From Allomyces macrogynus ATCC 38327 (taxonomy: Eukaryota; Blastocladiomycota; Blastocladiomycetes; Blastocladiales; Blastocladiaceae): DNA of 64,000 nt. A program made the translations under genes and the position numbers. The first letter of the stretch is position 1, and each line of letters begins with the position of its first letter. This document shows, piece by piece, positions 42,537 through 53,257 of the stretch. The stretch spans positions 382,026 to 446,025 of the forward strand of contig GG745363.1 in NCBI GenBank assembly GCA_000151295.1, given 5' to 3'. The notes beneath the pieces were generated by a model that saw only the letters and a list, made by a program, of their open reading frames with translations, had not been told where the DNA came from and did not search any database.

Positions 42537-45002
42537 ATGGCGTCAAGACCACGTGGGTCTTCGACCGCCAAATCGACCGCGCCAACGAGTCCCGAGCGAA
42601 GGCGACGCCGTGGGTGCCGCGCGGGGCGTAACCGCCGCGGTACTCGGCCCGACGACGGGGATGACGAAGAGAATAGCGGCGAGAATGGCGTGGGGCTGGC
42701 CGACCAGTCCGAGGACAGCACGGCGGTCATGGTCAAGACCCAATCGGCGTTGAACGTTCAGCCTGCAACGGACGCGACGGACGTTGACGACTCGCCGCCG
42801 TTGCGCGCCGCGAGCATGTTGCCGATGCCGGCGTTGCCGGTGGCAAGAGTGCCGGGCAGGCGCCGGCGAGGGTCGACGGCGTCAGCCGCGTCAACGTCGA
42901 ATGGCGCATCCACGACAGCAAGTAAGCCGTCGCGCTCGATGCCACCGAACGGAACGCTGTCCAACGGCGCACCAATGCCCGCTACGAGCAATCGGCTACC
43001 GCGCCCGACAACGTCGTCCACCCGCGCACCTGCATCGTCGCGGCCACTCGCACCTGGTCCCGCCCCCGCGCCACGTTCCACGCCCTCTTCCGCGGCGCCC
43101 TCTTCATTGTCGCTCCGCAGCCTCGTCCAGCGGGTCAAGGACGTTGACGCCCAGCTCTCGTCCGGCACCCTCCCTACTCCCGCCTTCATCTCCGCCATGA
43201 CCGACTACGTCCTCATCCACGACCACCATCCCACCTGGGCTGCGTCGCACCGTCTCCTCGACCGCGTGGCCCACTTAATCACGGCGTTTCGTGCGGCCAC
43301 ACGCCGCGCACGGGATCTGGACCCGGCCACGACCGTGATTGAACAGTGGCTCGCGGCGTGGTGGAAGCGGCTCGTCGTGCCCTGCTCAGCCGACGACGAT
43401 GACGAGGTGATGATTGATTTGCCGCGCGAGTTGCCGCCGTGTCTCGCGCGCATTCACGAGGGGCCCTTGCGACTGAACCCGACCGTCGACCCGCTCGCCG
43501 CATACGTCCTCCTCGCGGATACCGCGCGGCATTTGGCCCCGCGGCGGCGGGAATACGCGGGCGTTTACCTCGCACTCGCGGCAAGTCTTTTGGATGCGGC
43601 CGCGCGCGCTGTACCGGAGTCCGGGCGCGTGCATGCGCTGCGTGGGACGGCGTGTGCGGCGCGTGCGCGAAGGATGGAGGCGGTGGTTGCGTGGTTACGC
43701 GCGGCGTGTTGCGCGGAACCGTATGATGCGAGTGGTGCGCTGGGCGGGATGTTTGCCACGGCGGTTGGCGGAATTGGGGATGATGTGGAGGTGGAGGGGA
43801 CGGTCGTGGCGTGGGTAAGGTGCTTGTACGCGCGGATCGAGTACGTTGTTGTGCGGTTTGTGGTAGGCGGATTGCTGGGGCTGACCGTATCTCTCATTTC
43901 GCGTAGCCTCGACCAAGTCGCGACCCTCACGGACCGAATCGTCGCTGCCTGGTCAATGATGCCCGTCGTGATCCGCGGCCACGTTGCGCAACTCGCCGCG
44001 TACCTCGTGCACCTCTCGCACGGCACACCCACATTCCCATTCGCCGCAACCTCGGCACTCGCGCTCCTCGCAGCCGTCGGCATCCCGCGTTCATCGTCAA
44101 CACTGCGCCACTTCGCCATTCTCTCGCGCGGAATCATGGCCGTCGACGACCCCGTCACCTGGGACCCGCTCCGGTTCGCCGCGCCCCTCTCTACCATCTG
44201 CGACGCGCTCAACGATCTCGACGTCGACACCAACCTCGCATTCGACGCGACCGGACTTTGGACGGGGCTCGCCGTCGACCTCGACCCGTTCCCCGTGACC
44301 TCCGTCACCGCGCGCGACGTGCGCGACTGGTGGACCACGTTCACGCACGCGGCGCACGTCCTCCAGTACGACGACGAGACCGACGCGTTCGCCGCGCACT
44401 CTGCACCGCCCGCATCGCCGTCGGTCATCGTCCTCTCCGGCTCGACCCCGGTCCCAACCACCCCATCGCCCACTCCACCGCCGACCCAACTCCCGCTCTA
44501 CATCACCGACACCTCGTCCTTACTCACCCTCGGCCCGACAGGCATCGCCCGTCTCTCCACCCACGCCCGCGTGGGGGTCCCACTCGTCGTCGTGCGAGAA
44601 CTGCAAGGCCTTGCCACTGGCGCACCCGACTCTGTTGACGACGAGCGTGCGGCCAATGTGGCCCGATCGGCCGCTGCGCTGGTCGCGGCATTGCCGCAGT
44701 CACGCGCGACCGCGTATACCCGCGGCGGAAATGCGGTGACCGAGTGGGACTGGACCGAGGATTATCGCGGGGCCGGGATCTTGGATAATGTGGTGCTCGA
44801 GACGTGTGTCGCGGTCGGGGGTGTGTTGGTCACGGAGGATCTAAATTTGAGGTTGAAGGCGGCCGCGCATGGGACGCAGGCGGTGGGGGCGAAGGATGCG
44901 TTGGTGGCGGGGGCGGGTGGGAGTGGGAGGAGAGGGGTGGGGAGGGGTGGTGCGAGGGGGGATGGGAGGAGAGGTGCCCGGCGCGGACGCGGCCGAGGGT
45001 AA
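42537..45002 (+). CDS. SMG6/EST1-like protein with C-terminal PIN domain
   Basis: Single exon, 821 residues. The middle has a helical EST1/14-3-3-like region (about 300-420): YAGVYLALAASLLDAAARAV, then GRVHALRGTACAARARRMEA and VVAWLRAACCAEPYDASGAL, the pattern seen in EST1/SMG5-7. The C-terminal PIN nuclease domain (about 650-775) keeps acidic residues in order: ITDTSSLL, VVVRELQGLATG, GILDNVVLETC and LVTEDLNLRLKA. The last equals the T-D-D-x-N-L-R-x-K-A box of SMG6. SMG6 cuts mRNA near premature stops in nonsense-mediated decay and EST1 acts at telomeres; which role applies here is not decidable. The 300-residue N terminus is disordered and the tail is Gly/Arg-rich. I chose the ATG at 42537; upstream in-frame codons have no other ATG. 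Confidence 0.8.
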   Translation: MASRPRGSSTAKSTAPTSPERRRRRGCRAGRNRRGTRPDDGDDEENSGENGVGLADQSEDSTAVMVKTQSALNVQPATDATDVDDSPPLRAASMLPMPALPVARVPGRRRRGSTASAASTSNGASTTASKPSRSMPPNGTLSNGAPMPATSNRLPRPTTSSTRAPASSRPLAPGPAPAPRSTPSSAAPSSLSLRSLVQRVKDVDAQLSSGTLPTPAFISAMTDYVLIHDHHPTWAASHRLLDRVAHLITAFRAATRRARDLDPATTVIEQWLAAWWKRLVVPCSADDDDEVMIDLPRELPPCLARIHEGPLRLNPTVDPLAAYVLLADTARHLAPRRREYAGVYLALAASLLDAAARAVPESGRVHALRGTACAARARRMEAVVAWLRAACCAEPYDASGALGGMFATAVGGIGDDVEVEGTVVAWVRCLYARIEYVVVRFVVGGLLGLTVSLISRSLDQVATLTDRIVAAWSMMPVVIRGHVAQLAAYLVHLSHGTPTFPFAATSALALLAAVGIPRSSSTLRHFAILSRGIMAVDDPVTWDPLRFAAPLSTICDALNDLDVDTNLAFDATGLWTGLAVDLDPFPVTSVTARDVRDWWTTFTHAAHVLQYDDETDAFAAHSAPPASPSVIVLSGSTPVPTTPSPTPPPTQLPLYITDTSSLLTLGPTGIARLSTHARVGVPLVVVRELQGLATGAPDSVDDERAANVARSAAALVAALPQSRATAYTRGGNAVTEWDWTEDYRGAGILDNVVLETCVAVGGVLVTEDLNLRLKAAAHGTQAVGAKDALVAGAGGSGRRGVGRGGARGDGRRGARRGRGRG

Positions 45003-45432
45003 GAGCGTGATGTTGGTGCGGCTCGTGGAGGTCGCGACGCGCTTGGTTGACCAGTCGTGCCGAAGATTCGAAGTTACACATGGACAACAGATTGATCATG
45101 ATTTGTTTGCGCGCGTTAGGTCAGGCCCTCCACCTCTTACGTAACGTCGCCTCGAAGTTCACAAAGGTGCCGATGCTTCCAACCACTTCCACCAAACAGC
45201 CTCAACGATTCTCCTTCAAGGCTGCATTGCTCGTGTCCGCGGCCATCCACACTCTCGGCATTCCGCTGCAACCCGTCGCGCTCGACGGCATTTACCGGCT
45301 TGTGCTGTTGCCGACCTCGCGCTGCAAGTTCTCGCGACTTTCACCAAGGTCGCCCGTCGACGACGCCAACAAGCAACAACAGCAGCCGTCGCTAGCAGCA
45401 ACTACCCCAGCCGCACTCGATACTCTCGCACC
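45003..45432. other. Intergenic leader of the ethanolamine kinase gene
   Basis: No gene is supported. CAA-rich sequence just upstream of 45433 looks like a 5' untranslated leader. Confidence 0.5.
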
Positions 45433-46834
45433 ATGCTCGCCGAATCCTCGACTAAGTCGGCGCCCATGCCGAGCGCGCCGCGAGCCAAGAGCACCACCGT
45501 GAAGCCGGCTACCAAGCCAGTCGCTGCCGTTGCTGCGAAGCCCATCGCACCCGCTCCCGCTCCCGTACCCGCACCTACCGCCGCACCAACGTGCCCCATC
45601 ATCGCGTCCGTCCGACGCCTCTCATACACCGTTGACGAGAACGACCTCGACGCCTGCGCACGCGCCGTCGGCTCCCTCATTTCGCTCGCCCCCACCTCGG
45701 CCATCCAATCCGCGAAAGTGACCCGGTGCAAGCAAGGCATCACCAACAAACTCCTGCGCGTCGTTCCCCCCAACGCTCCGACCTACCTCGTCCGCGTCTA
45801 CGGCCACGGCACTGACGAACTGATTGACCGCGACGCCGAAGTGCGCAACATGGCCTACCTCGCGCGCCACAAACTCGCGCCGCCACTGCACGCGCGACTG
45901 AATAACGGGTTGGTGTATGGGTACGTGCACGGCGTGCCCGCGAACCCGGAGGATTTGGCCGACGCGAAAGTGTGGCCGGCGATTGCACGGCATGTGGCGG
46001 AATGGCACGGTCTCCCGTTGCCGCCGACGGCGCATCCGGTCCCGGGTCATCAAGCGGATGAGGTGGAGCAGGTGCCAGCGCTGTTTGCGACACTGGATCG
46101 GTGGATGGCGATGGGTACGTCTTTCACCGGTTGTTCGTCGACCGTGTTGGAACACTGACCAACAAGACGATTTGGTAGTCTGCAAGTCCTTCCCCTCCGG
46201 CACCGCATGCCACCTGTCCATCGCTGACCTCGCACACGAGCGCGCGCAACTCGAATCCACGTTACTCCCGCCCTCGCGCGTCGCGTTCACGCACAACGAC
46301 TTGCTCAGCGGCAACATCATCCTGCAGTACGCCGAGAACAGCGATGAGAAAGTCGGTTCAGCACCGCACAGTGTGCGGTTCATCGACTACGAGTACGGCG
46401 GTGTCGGGTTCGCTGCTTTCGATATCGCCAACCACTTTTGCGAATGGGCCGGGTTCGACTGCGAGTATTGGCGGTACCCGGACGTCACCACGCAGAAGGC
46501 GTGGTTGAGGGAGTACCTAGCGCAGGAGCAGAAGGGTACGCACGCTTCTTTTCCCGTGGTTCGTTTCGATTGGGCGAGATGCTGACGATCTGTGAGTGTA
46601 GTTCCGCCGTCCGACGCCGACGTCGACGCCTGGCAATCGACCGTCGCCGCGTACACGCTCGCGGCACACTTGTATTGGACGCTCTGGGCGCTCGTGCAGG
46701 CAAGTGTTTCGGATATCGAGTTTGATTATGCCGGGTACGCGCAGCTGCGGTGGGCCGAGTACACGCGGTGGAAGGCGACGCGCCGGCCACCGCCGCCGCC
46801 GGCCGCCACCGCGAATGCGAGCGCCAAGAAGTGA
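45433..46834 (+). CDS. EKI1: Ethanolamine kinase, 3 exons
   Basis: Phosphorylates ethanolamine, first step of the CDP-ethanolamine route to phosphatidylethanolamine, in the cytosol. Exons 45433-46114, 46179-46535 and 46602-46834 sum to 423 residues; introns of 64 and 66 nt have donors GTACGT and GTACGC and CTGAC branch sites. The catalytic Brenner motif FTHNDLLSGNII and the metal-binding VRFIDYEYGGVGFAAFDIAN are in exon 2, followed by HFCEWAGFDCEYWRYP, where ethanolamine kinases differ from choline kinases. N-terminal KVTRCKQGITNKLLRV corresponds to the family's G-G-I-T-N-K-L strand. An Ala/Pro/Lys-rich extension of about 55 residues precedes the fold. Choline kinase activity cannot be excluded. 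Confidence 0.92.
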
Positions 46835-47144
46835 GTAGGCAGTGTGGTTTGTATTCATTGTACTTGGAGTTTGTAGATGATACGTGGGACGCAATTTGGT
46901 TTGGCGCGTCGGGCGTGATTGTAGGAGCGCCGGAAATTCACGGTATTTGCATGTGACTTGCCAGCAGTTGCGATGGTGACGGAAGGGTGGCAAGCGCGGC
47001 TCACGGTGGACGATGGCGACACGGCCGCCAAAGAACGAGACGCTTGTCATTGGTGCTGCTCGTCAGGCCGTGGTTGGTGGGGACCGGTGATGCGTGCGCG
47101 ACGATAGACGCGCTGGCATCAAGGGCGGCGAACGCAGCAGCGAG
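46835..47144. other. Intergenic, no gene supported
   Basis: Probably the 3' region of the ethanolamine kinase gene. No motif was seen. Confidence 0.5.
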
Positions 47145-47847
47145 CTAAAAGTTAAAGAAGGAGGGTCGTGAAGCGAGAAATGGTCGGTGCAGGCTTGGGA
47201 CAAAGTCGCGGAGGGTGCTGGGGGTGATGCTGCGAGGCAAAGTGTGTAAACCGCAACAGCAAAAGCCGCTGTTGATGCGGTTTGGAATCCCGTCCTGCGA
47301 TTCAAAGTTTTCGACCAACTTTGAAGCCATGCTGAAGTGAGCGTCTTCATTGACTTCGCCATTGCCAAACTCGTCCACCATGGCCAGTGCCCTTAACTGT
47401 GGTGGATGCCGCTTCAACACAGTCACCATTGTTTACAAAGAGGAGCTGCAGCTCATGAACTGAGGGTGTTATATCAATGTTTTCTGCTGGAATATTGCCT
47501 TCAAATGCGAGCTGCCAGCACAATAGAGGAATTTGCACATGAGTGCAATGGCTTTCAAAGTGGAAAACATGCAGGCGGGCATTTGGCACTGGCAGGAGCG
47601 ACCAGCGTCGAGATGCACGCACAGACTTCACTTCTGAATCCATCCATGGCAACTGAATCCGGTCACTGTTGCGAAACGGCAGGATCAAGTAACAAAGACC
47701 TGCAGGTCCGGTTGAGAGGCGGCCGACGTCATCAACGGCCAACAGGACTGCGTCTCCTTCTGAAAAATGCTGCTGGCAGCGGCCTAAATGGGTGCCTGCA
47801 GTGCGGATCGCGACGCGAATGCACAGTTCGCGAAGGACAGGTTGCAA
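47145..47847 (-). pseudogene. Possible LRR-like relic
   Basis: Two overlapping minus-strand frames read ARLHVFHFESHCTHVQIPLL and ITPSVHELQLLFVNNGD, then after a frame change TVLKRHPPQLRALAMVDEFG. The leucine spacing and the lack of a start or F-box suggest another decayed member of the F-box/LRR-like families, but the similarity is weak. It lies immediately upstream of, and divergent from, the TenA-family gene. Confidence 0.35.
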
Positions 47848-47988
47848 CTTGCATCGCTTGTGGTGCCTCGGGTTTGACGCAATGGCGTGTGACGCGCGCT
47901 CGATGTTGGTGATCTGCCTTTTTCATTGGCATCCTTGCTCTTGTCCCTTCTGAACGCTGCAAAATTGACCGTGTCCGCAACGCTCAAG

Positions 47989-48662
47989 ATGACCGTCACT
48001 GACCGCGTCCTCGCCGCGCACGCCGATGGGTGGACGCGCTTGTCCACGACCAACACGTTCATGGCCCGGCTCCGAGCCGACGCGGTCCCGTCCTCCACGT
48101 TTGCGAAATGGCTCGCGCAAGTTTACCTATTTGTCGTTGACTTCACCAAGTTCATGAGCCATCTCTTTGCCATGGCGCCGCGCCGCGATGTCGACCTTTT
48201 GCTCTCTGGGTTTGCCGCAGCTCGCGCCGAGGTGGCCTGGTTCGAGCAGAACTTGGCCAAGGCGCGCTGCCGGGCACCGATTACGTGCGCCTGACCGATT
48301 CGAATGCGGTGAGCACAGGTGCGGGCATGGCGTGCGCTGCGTTCGTGTCTTGGCTGCAGTCGCTGGAACGCGAGCACGCGCCCGAGTACCGTCGCTTGCT
48401 CATCGTATTCTGGGCCATGGAGCACGCGTACATGTCAGCATGGAACACGGCGCGTGGCGATCCACACGTGCCTGCGCGGTACCAGGAATTTGTCGACCGC
48501 TGGACGGTGCCCGAGTTTGCTGCTTACGTGGAGGGGCTCAAGCAAGCGGTCGACACGGCGTATTCTACCGCAACCGAGCTCGACATCCAAGATGCCGTGG
48601 AATTGGTCGGCAAGATGGTCAAGCACGAGGAGGCGTTTTGGGCCATGGTGCTTGTTGCCTGA
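47989..48662 (+). CDS. TenA/THI-4 family protein, one frameshift
   Basis: Heme-oxygenase-fold protein of the TenA (thiaminase II / aminopyrimidine salvage) family. The ATG at 47989 starts MTVTDRVLAAHADGWTRLST, then FAKWLAQVYLFVVDFTKFMS, which matches the family's W-x-x-Q-D-Y-x-F region, and ARAEVAWFEQNLAK. Near 48259-48264 the frame breaks: one base seems missing. The next frame continues GALPGTDYVRLTDSNAVSTG, then EYRRLLIVFWAMEHAYMSAW and FVDRWTVPEFAAYV to the stop. Joined it is about 225 residues, the normal size. The second half keeps the helix with W-x-x-E and the late Tyr. The position of the usual Cys nucleophile was not identified, so this may be a member without thiaminase activity. 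Frameshift by error or a recent pseudogene. Confidence 0.75.
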
Positions 48663-49369
48663 GTATCGCACGAGCGGGGTGTCATCGGTTGTGGCGTTAA
48701 GGATAACCTATTTGCAAAAAATCTCACGTTTCTGCTTCACGGCGCCCTTTACAGTTGGCTCTGTTTGGTCCGGTTTGATGCTGTGAGCATGGCTCGCGTT
48801 GAAAAACGACCCGCGGCACTGTCCGAGTTGTCAGATACTGAGAGGTAGGGACGCCTTGAACTCGCGCAAACGTTGCCAACGCTATCGATTCATGACCACC
48901 AACAACAATCAATTTCTTGCTGCAGTGAAATGCAGACAAGGGCACTTGCTTGCATTGCGAGTGCGTCGGAAGCGTGAATATATGAAAATCGATGTCACAC
49001 GGAAGGGGCCATCCAAACAGGAGGTTGGCAGTACGGTATCTCCCGCCACAAGGCATCAGTTTGGTGAGAGTGGTGATTTGTGAACCAAATGCGCCTCATG
49101 CTTGACATCCAAATCATATCGCATCATCGCGCGGGCTGACTCCCCTTCGGTTTGACGGTTTGATGTCCTTGGTAGCGGAGCATGTCGTGCATTGAGACGA
49201 GTGGAGCGACCACGTTCCTCCATATCCAAGCAATGCCTGGGTTGCTCCGCAGAAAAGTTGATGGAGAGTACAGACTTGTGTCATTCATGGCTTCTCATAA
49301 GTCCACCCACCCGCTCTGCATCCCGTCCCATCAATTTGGGTCCAACTCTCCTCGATCTCTCTATTCCCC
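48663..49369. other. Intergenic between convergent genes
   Basis: The TenA-family gene (plus) and the channel gene (minus) end toward each other here. No further gene is seen. Confidence 0.55.
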
Positions 49370-52300
49370 TCAACTTTGTCCACCAGTGGCCGTTGAAGCC
49401 GTCGGCTTCTCGCTGCCACGACGTACAGAAACGAGCGATGCTGATTCCGACAGCGCAGGCGGCACGCACCGCCCCTGCTCAAGATCCGCGCCGTGAGCGG
49501 CCGGTGACGCTGTGCGAGCACGGGGAGATAAACTTGCACTCGAGCCGCTGCTGCTGCCATGCCAAATGGCGCTCAGCCGCAACCCGAGACTGGCGCGACG
49601 CTGACGGCTGCTGTGACTCGAGACTGATCGGATGCGCTCCGCCACGGGCATCGCGGCCATGGGCGGCGCGGATGCCACCGGTGGTGCTCCTTGCTCCCCA
49701 GTCTCGTCGTTGCCCTCACGCGCGGCGGAAGGCGCGGCAGCGGTCGGTGCCATGGCCTTGAGCGTGCGAAACAGCGACCCGCCGCCGCTGACGAGCCGCA
49801 AGCTCGTCATCGAGAGCATAGCCTCGGACGAGACCAGCGGCGACATGCCGCGCGCCATGACCGTCTTGGCCGCGCCGAGGGCGCGGAAAAACCCCTTGCG
49901 CGACCCCGCCGACGAGATCATGCTTGCCAACGACGCACGATTGGCCTTGTCGCGCTCTTGCGCCTTTTCGAGTTCCTGCGCCTCGGCCGCCTTGCGCTTC
50001 GCGTCAGCTTCGCGCCGTTCCGCCGCAGCGCGCTGGAAGACGCCGACCATGTCTGGGTGATCGGCGAGGATCTGGTTGAACTCGTCCTTGCGCAAAACGC
50101 ACAGGTCGGTCTCGACGACGGCCTTGGCCGTGGCGGTGCGACGGGACGAAGGTTCGAGAAGCGCGAGTTCGCCGAAAAAGGAGGCCGGGTTGAGCGTGAC
50201 AATGAGCTTGCTCTCGTCGGCCGTCAGGATGTGCACCATCCCGGACCGGATGAAATACATCTACGTTGGTGAAGCGTGTGTGAGCAGGTGGGAAAAGAGC
50301 GGCGGCGTGGGAGCGCGAATGAGCGTACTTCCTTGCCTATTCCGACAGAAATACATTTGGCCCGAATTTGGCCGCTTGCATTAGTCACGGCTCGCATCGA
50401 GCGTACCAGAACGTGCACGTACCAGGGTCGCCGGCCCGGCAAATGTAGAACCCGGCCTGCACCGTGATCTTGTTGATGCGATCGGCCAAGGCCACCTTGA
50501 ACGACTCTTCGGCATCGTGGAACAAGGGCACGGCGTTGATCCTAGCGTTCACGGTCAGAGACGATGGGATGCTGCGGCCCGGTGATAAGCGAGATACGGA
50601 CAAATCGTAGTATAGGTGCACGGCCGCTTCTTGGCGCAGCGAGACGGGCAGGTCGCGGAACAAATTGTCGAGGTCGACGCCTTGCTTCTGGACCCACTAC
50701 AGAATTGCAACCAACGTGAGCCGCGTGAGGTGGAAGTGGGTGAGCTCGGCGACAGGAACGCACCTCGAACTCCTCTTGGTCAATGATCTTCTTTTGCAGC
50801 TCGCGCGGGAACTTGTGCTTGACCATGTGCTGCCGCATCATCGTACGCTTGAAGTTGCGGTTTTTCGCTGTCGTGGGGGCATGATCGGCACGGTTGAGTC
50901 TCTTCTGACGCAATTTCGGGGCAATGCTGACAATGGGAGCCAAACGTACCCATTTCGTCAAACTCGGCCTGATTGTCAAACGAGCGCACGATGGCCGCGA
51001 GGTTGGTGATGATGAGCCCGTACATGACCGCTAGGTGTTTGTCGAGGTCAGTCGGACGGACGAGATCTTTCCGGTGGTAGAATGAACTGGAGCACGCACA
51101 CGCCAGCAGCAGCTCGCACGTCGTGTACATGATTTCTGGGATCAGCGAGACATTCCGCGTGATGAAGAAGAATGCGCGGACTCCGTCGAGGCTACGAGAG
51201 AAGAGAATGAACGAACGACGTCAGTACTCAACACGCCAGGATGCGGAAGTGATTTCAAATTTTGCGCCAATCGTACAAGTTTTGCGCATACCGCGCCGAG
51301 AAACTCGTCGGAACCTGGTGAGCATCGACCAGGTGCTCGTTCACGTTGCGCATCGTGTGATCGAGCCGAATGTCCATGGCCCAATACAGGCACGAGTTGA
51401 TGTGGCCGAGAATGAGAAGAAACGACAGGATCTTGATCAAGCGCGAAATCGGCTGCGGCACGTTGGGGATGTGCGTCTTGAGCATCCAAAGAACGGTTGG
51501 GAAAATGTGCAGGATGCGCAGCGAGTGTAAGAGCGCGTAGATGATGAGCGGCCAAGGAATGTCCCTAAATTTGGTCGGCGTCAGGTCAGAATCGCGAAGA
51601 GAAGTCCGATGCACAGGAGGCCAAGTCATAGGTACTCCGGGTAGTACATGAAGCGCTTGCCCAACAGCGCGACGCCATTCGACAAGTTCACGCGCGGTAC
51701 TTGCGCCAGCTGGCCGTCCGAGTAGACGTAGATTGGATTACGGCACGCCATGCCGCTCCTGTCGTGGTACGCGAGAACGAGCCAGTCGAGCGGAATCACA
51801 CTAATGAACCGCAGCTGGTTGCGCCGCTGGCTGAAGAACAGCGTCATCATTTGGCGACGGTCGATGACGAGGTCGCCGTACTTGTCGCGGCGCGGCCGCA
51901 CGAATTCCACGAGAATCGAGAGTGTCAGGGCCGCGTCAAACCCGACAAACGAGTGCGCAAAGTCAAACGTGTAGTCGCACATGAACGCAAGCAGCGGCGG
52001 GATCAGAACCAAGTAGTAGAGGTCGAGCAACCGCAGAAACGCGTCCCATGCAGACCAAAACGGCGAGTCGGGATCATTGTCGGCAGTGGCCAATGCGTCG
52101 CTCCACAGAATCGCCGTGCGCATGAGCCAGTTGAGCAACTTGCGCAAGAAGAAGCAATCGAGCGGAGCGGGAGGCAGATGGATGGTCGCGGATTCCGTGT
52201 CCCCGTCGGCATCACAGCACGAGTCAAAGTCATCGCCCGCAATCGACTCGACCGCTGAAGGCTGAGGTGGCCGTTTTGTCAATTGGTGCAGCGACTCGTG

Positions 52301-53257
52301 CGGTAACGCTGATCTCGGCCCCGGTTTCGCGACAGTTAACGATACCGTTTGGGAGCGCCTCGACGGCGTTGGCGAACCCCGTTCGTGCGACGGTACCGCG
52401 GGCGATGCTGGTGGAATGGGCACGGTACTCTGCGATGGCGACTGTCTTGAGAGAGACGGTGAATGTTGCGAACCCAAGCTCATGGCCGCCGAATTGATCG
52501 AGATCGTGGCGCTGGATTCGTCGAGTGGATTCGATTGCGCGAGCGAGTACATGGACTTCAGCGACGATGTGTCCGGGTACGGGTCGAGCCGCTCACCGCC
52601 AGTCGTGCAAGGCAGCTGTGGCCCCGACGCGCCTACGTTGTGCTCGGAACACGCGCCAAGCGTGAGCCGAGATCGAGCAGACGTGGTCCGAGCAATCCCA
52701 GCGCCTTGTGGTGGAGGTGGTGCGGTCTGGATCGTCGTCGAGTGTGCACGAGCAGGCAATTGCCTGGTGCGAGGCAACGTTTCAGTGTTAATTTCGTTCA
52801 AGTGCATTGGTGCCATGCTGGATACCGACGAGTTGGATAAGACCGACGAAAGAGTGTGCATCGAATTGGTTGCGCTCGGCGTGGGCGAGCTAAGGGCAGA
52901 CGAGCTGGACGAGGACGACGCAATGGACGACACGATCCGCAGCGGGGACCCGCCGTGGCGAATCGTGCCCGCTGCGTGCATTGCGGCGTTAGAGAGCGCA
53001 ACAGGTAGAGTGCCGGTGGGGCATTTGGTGGGAGCGAACGTGGTCGGTTGCGCTGGTGCGGGTGCTGGCGAGGTTGAACGGTGACCAGATCCCACGGCGC
53101 CCTGGTCACGTTCGGCACAGATCGTGACGAATGGCGGCGTGGCAACGTTGGAGGGAGCCTGTAGCGACAAATTGGGTTCGCCAGATCCGCGCGACGTCGT
53201 TACTGCAAGCAAAGATGGCCGCGAAACAGGTGGGAGCGGTTCAGGTGTGGGAGTCAT
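49370..53257 (-). CDS. CNG/HCN-type ion channel with cyclic-nucleotide-binding domain
   Basis: Six-transmembrane channel with C-linker and cyclic-nucleotide-binding domain. Exons are 53257-51636, 51564-51277, 51191-50950, 50867-50764, 50696-50602, 50541-50423, 50336-50329 (8 nt) and 50260-49370. The sum is exactly 1122 residues. Residues 1-365 are Ser/Pro-rich and disordered. Membrane segments begin near 366 and include LLDLYYLVLIPPLLAFMCDY and RLIKILSFLLILGHINSCLY (S5-like). HLAVMYGLIITNLAAIVRSF is the S6 end, and QHMVKHKFPRELQKKI the C-linker. The binding domain (about 775-890) has NAVPLFHDAEESF, GDPGKEMYFIRSG and the phosphate cassette FFGELALLEPSSRRTATAKA with its Glu and Arg. The intron at 50542-50601 (donor GTCCGT) could instead be read through. 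No G-Y-G filter is readable. Zoospores of blastocladiomycetes use cGMP-gated channels in phototaxis, so a sensory role is plausible. Confidence 0.9.
50329..50336 (-). other. 8-nt micro-exon of the channel gene
   Basis: GCAAGGAA on the minus strand, flanked by GGAATAG before and GTACGCTC after. It splits the 162-nt interval into introns of 86 nt (50337-50422, donor GTACGT) and 68 nt (50261-50328, acceptor CAACGTAG), both of normal size here. With it the protein reads GDPG-KE-MYFIRSG, the conserved G-x-x-G-x-E-M-Y-F-I strand of cyclic-nucleotide-binding domains. Without it the flanking exons are out of frame. Confidence 0.8.

Noticed and set aside
50542..50601. In-frame read-through of the 60-nt channel segment (SVSRLSPGRS onward) as coding
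   Set aside because: It has no stop and keeps frame, but removing it gives YYDL-INAVPLFHD, the expected C-linker to binding-domain join. It also carries a CTGAC branch site, a TAG acceptor and the GTCCGT donor used elsewhere. Retention as an isoform stays possible.
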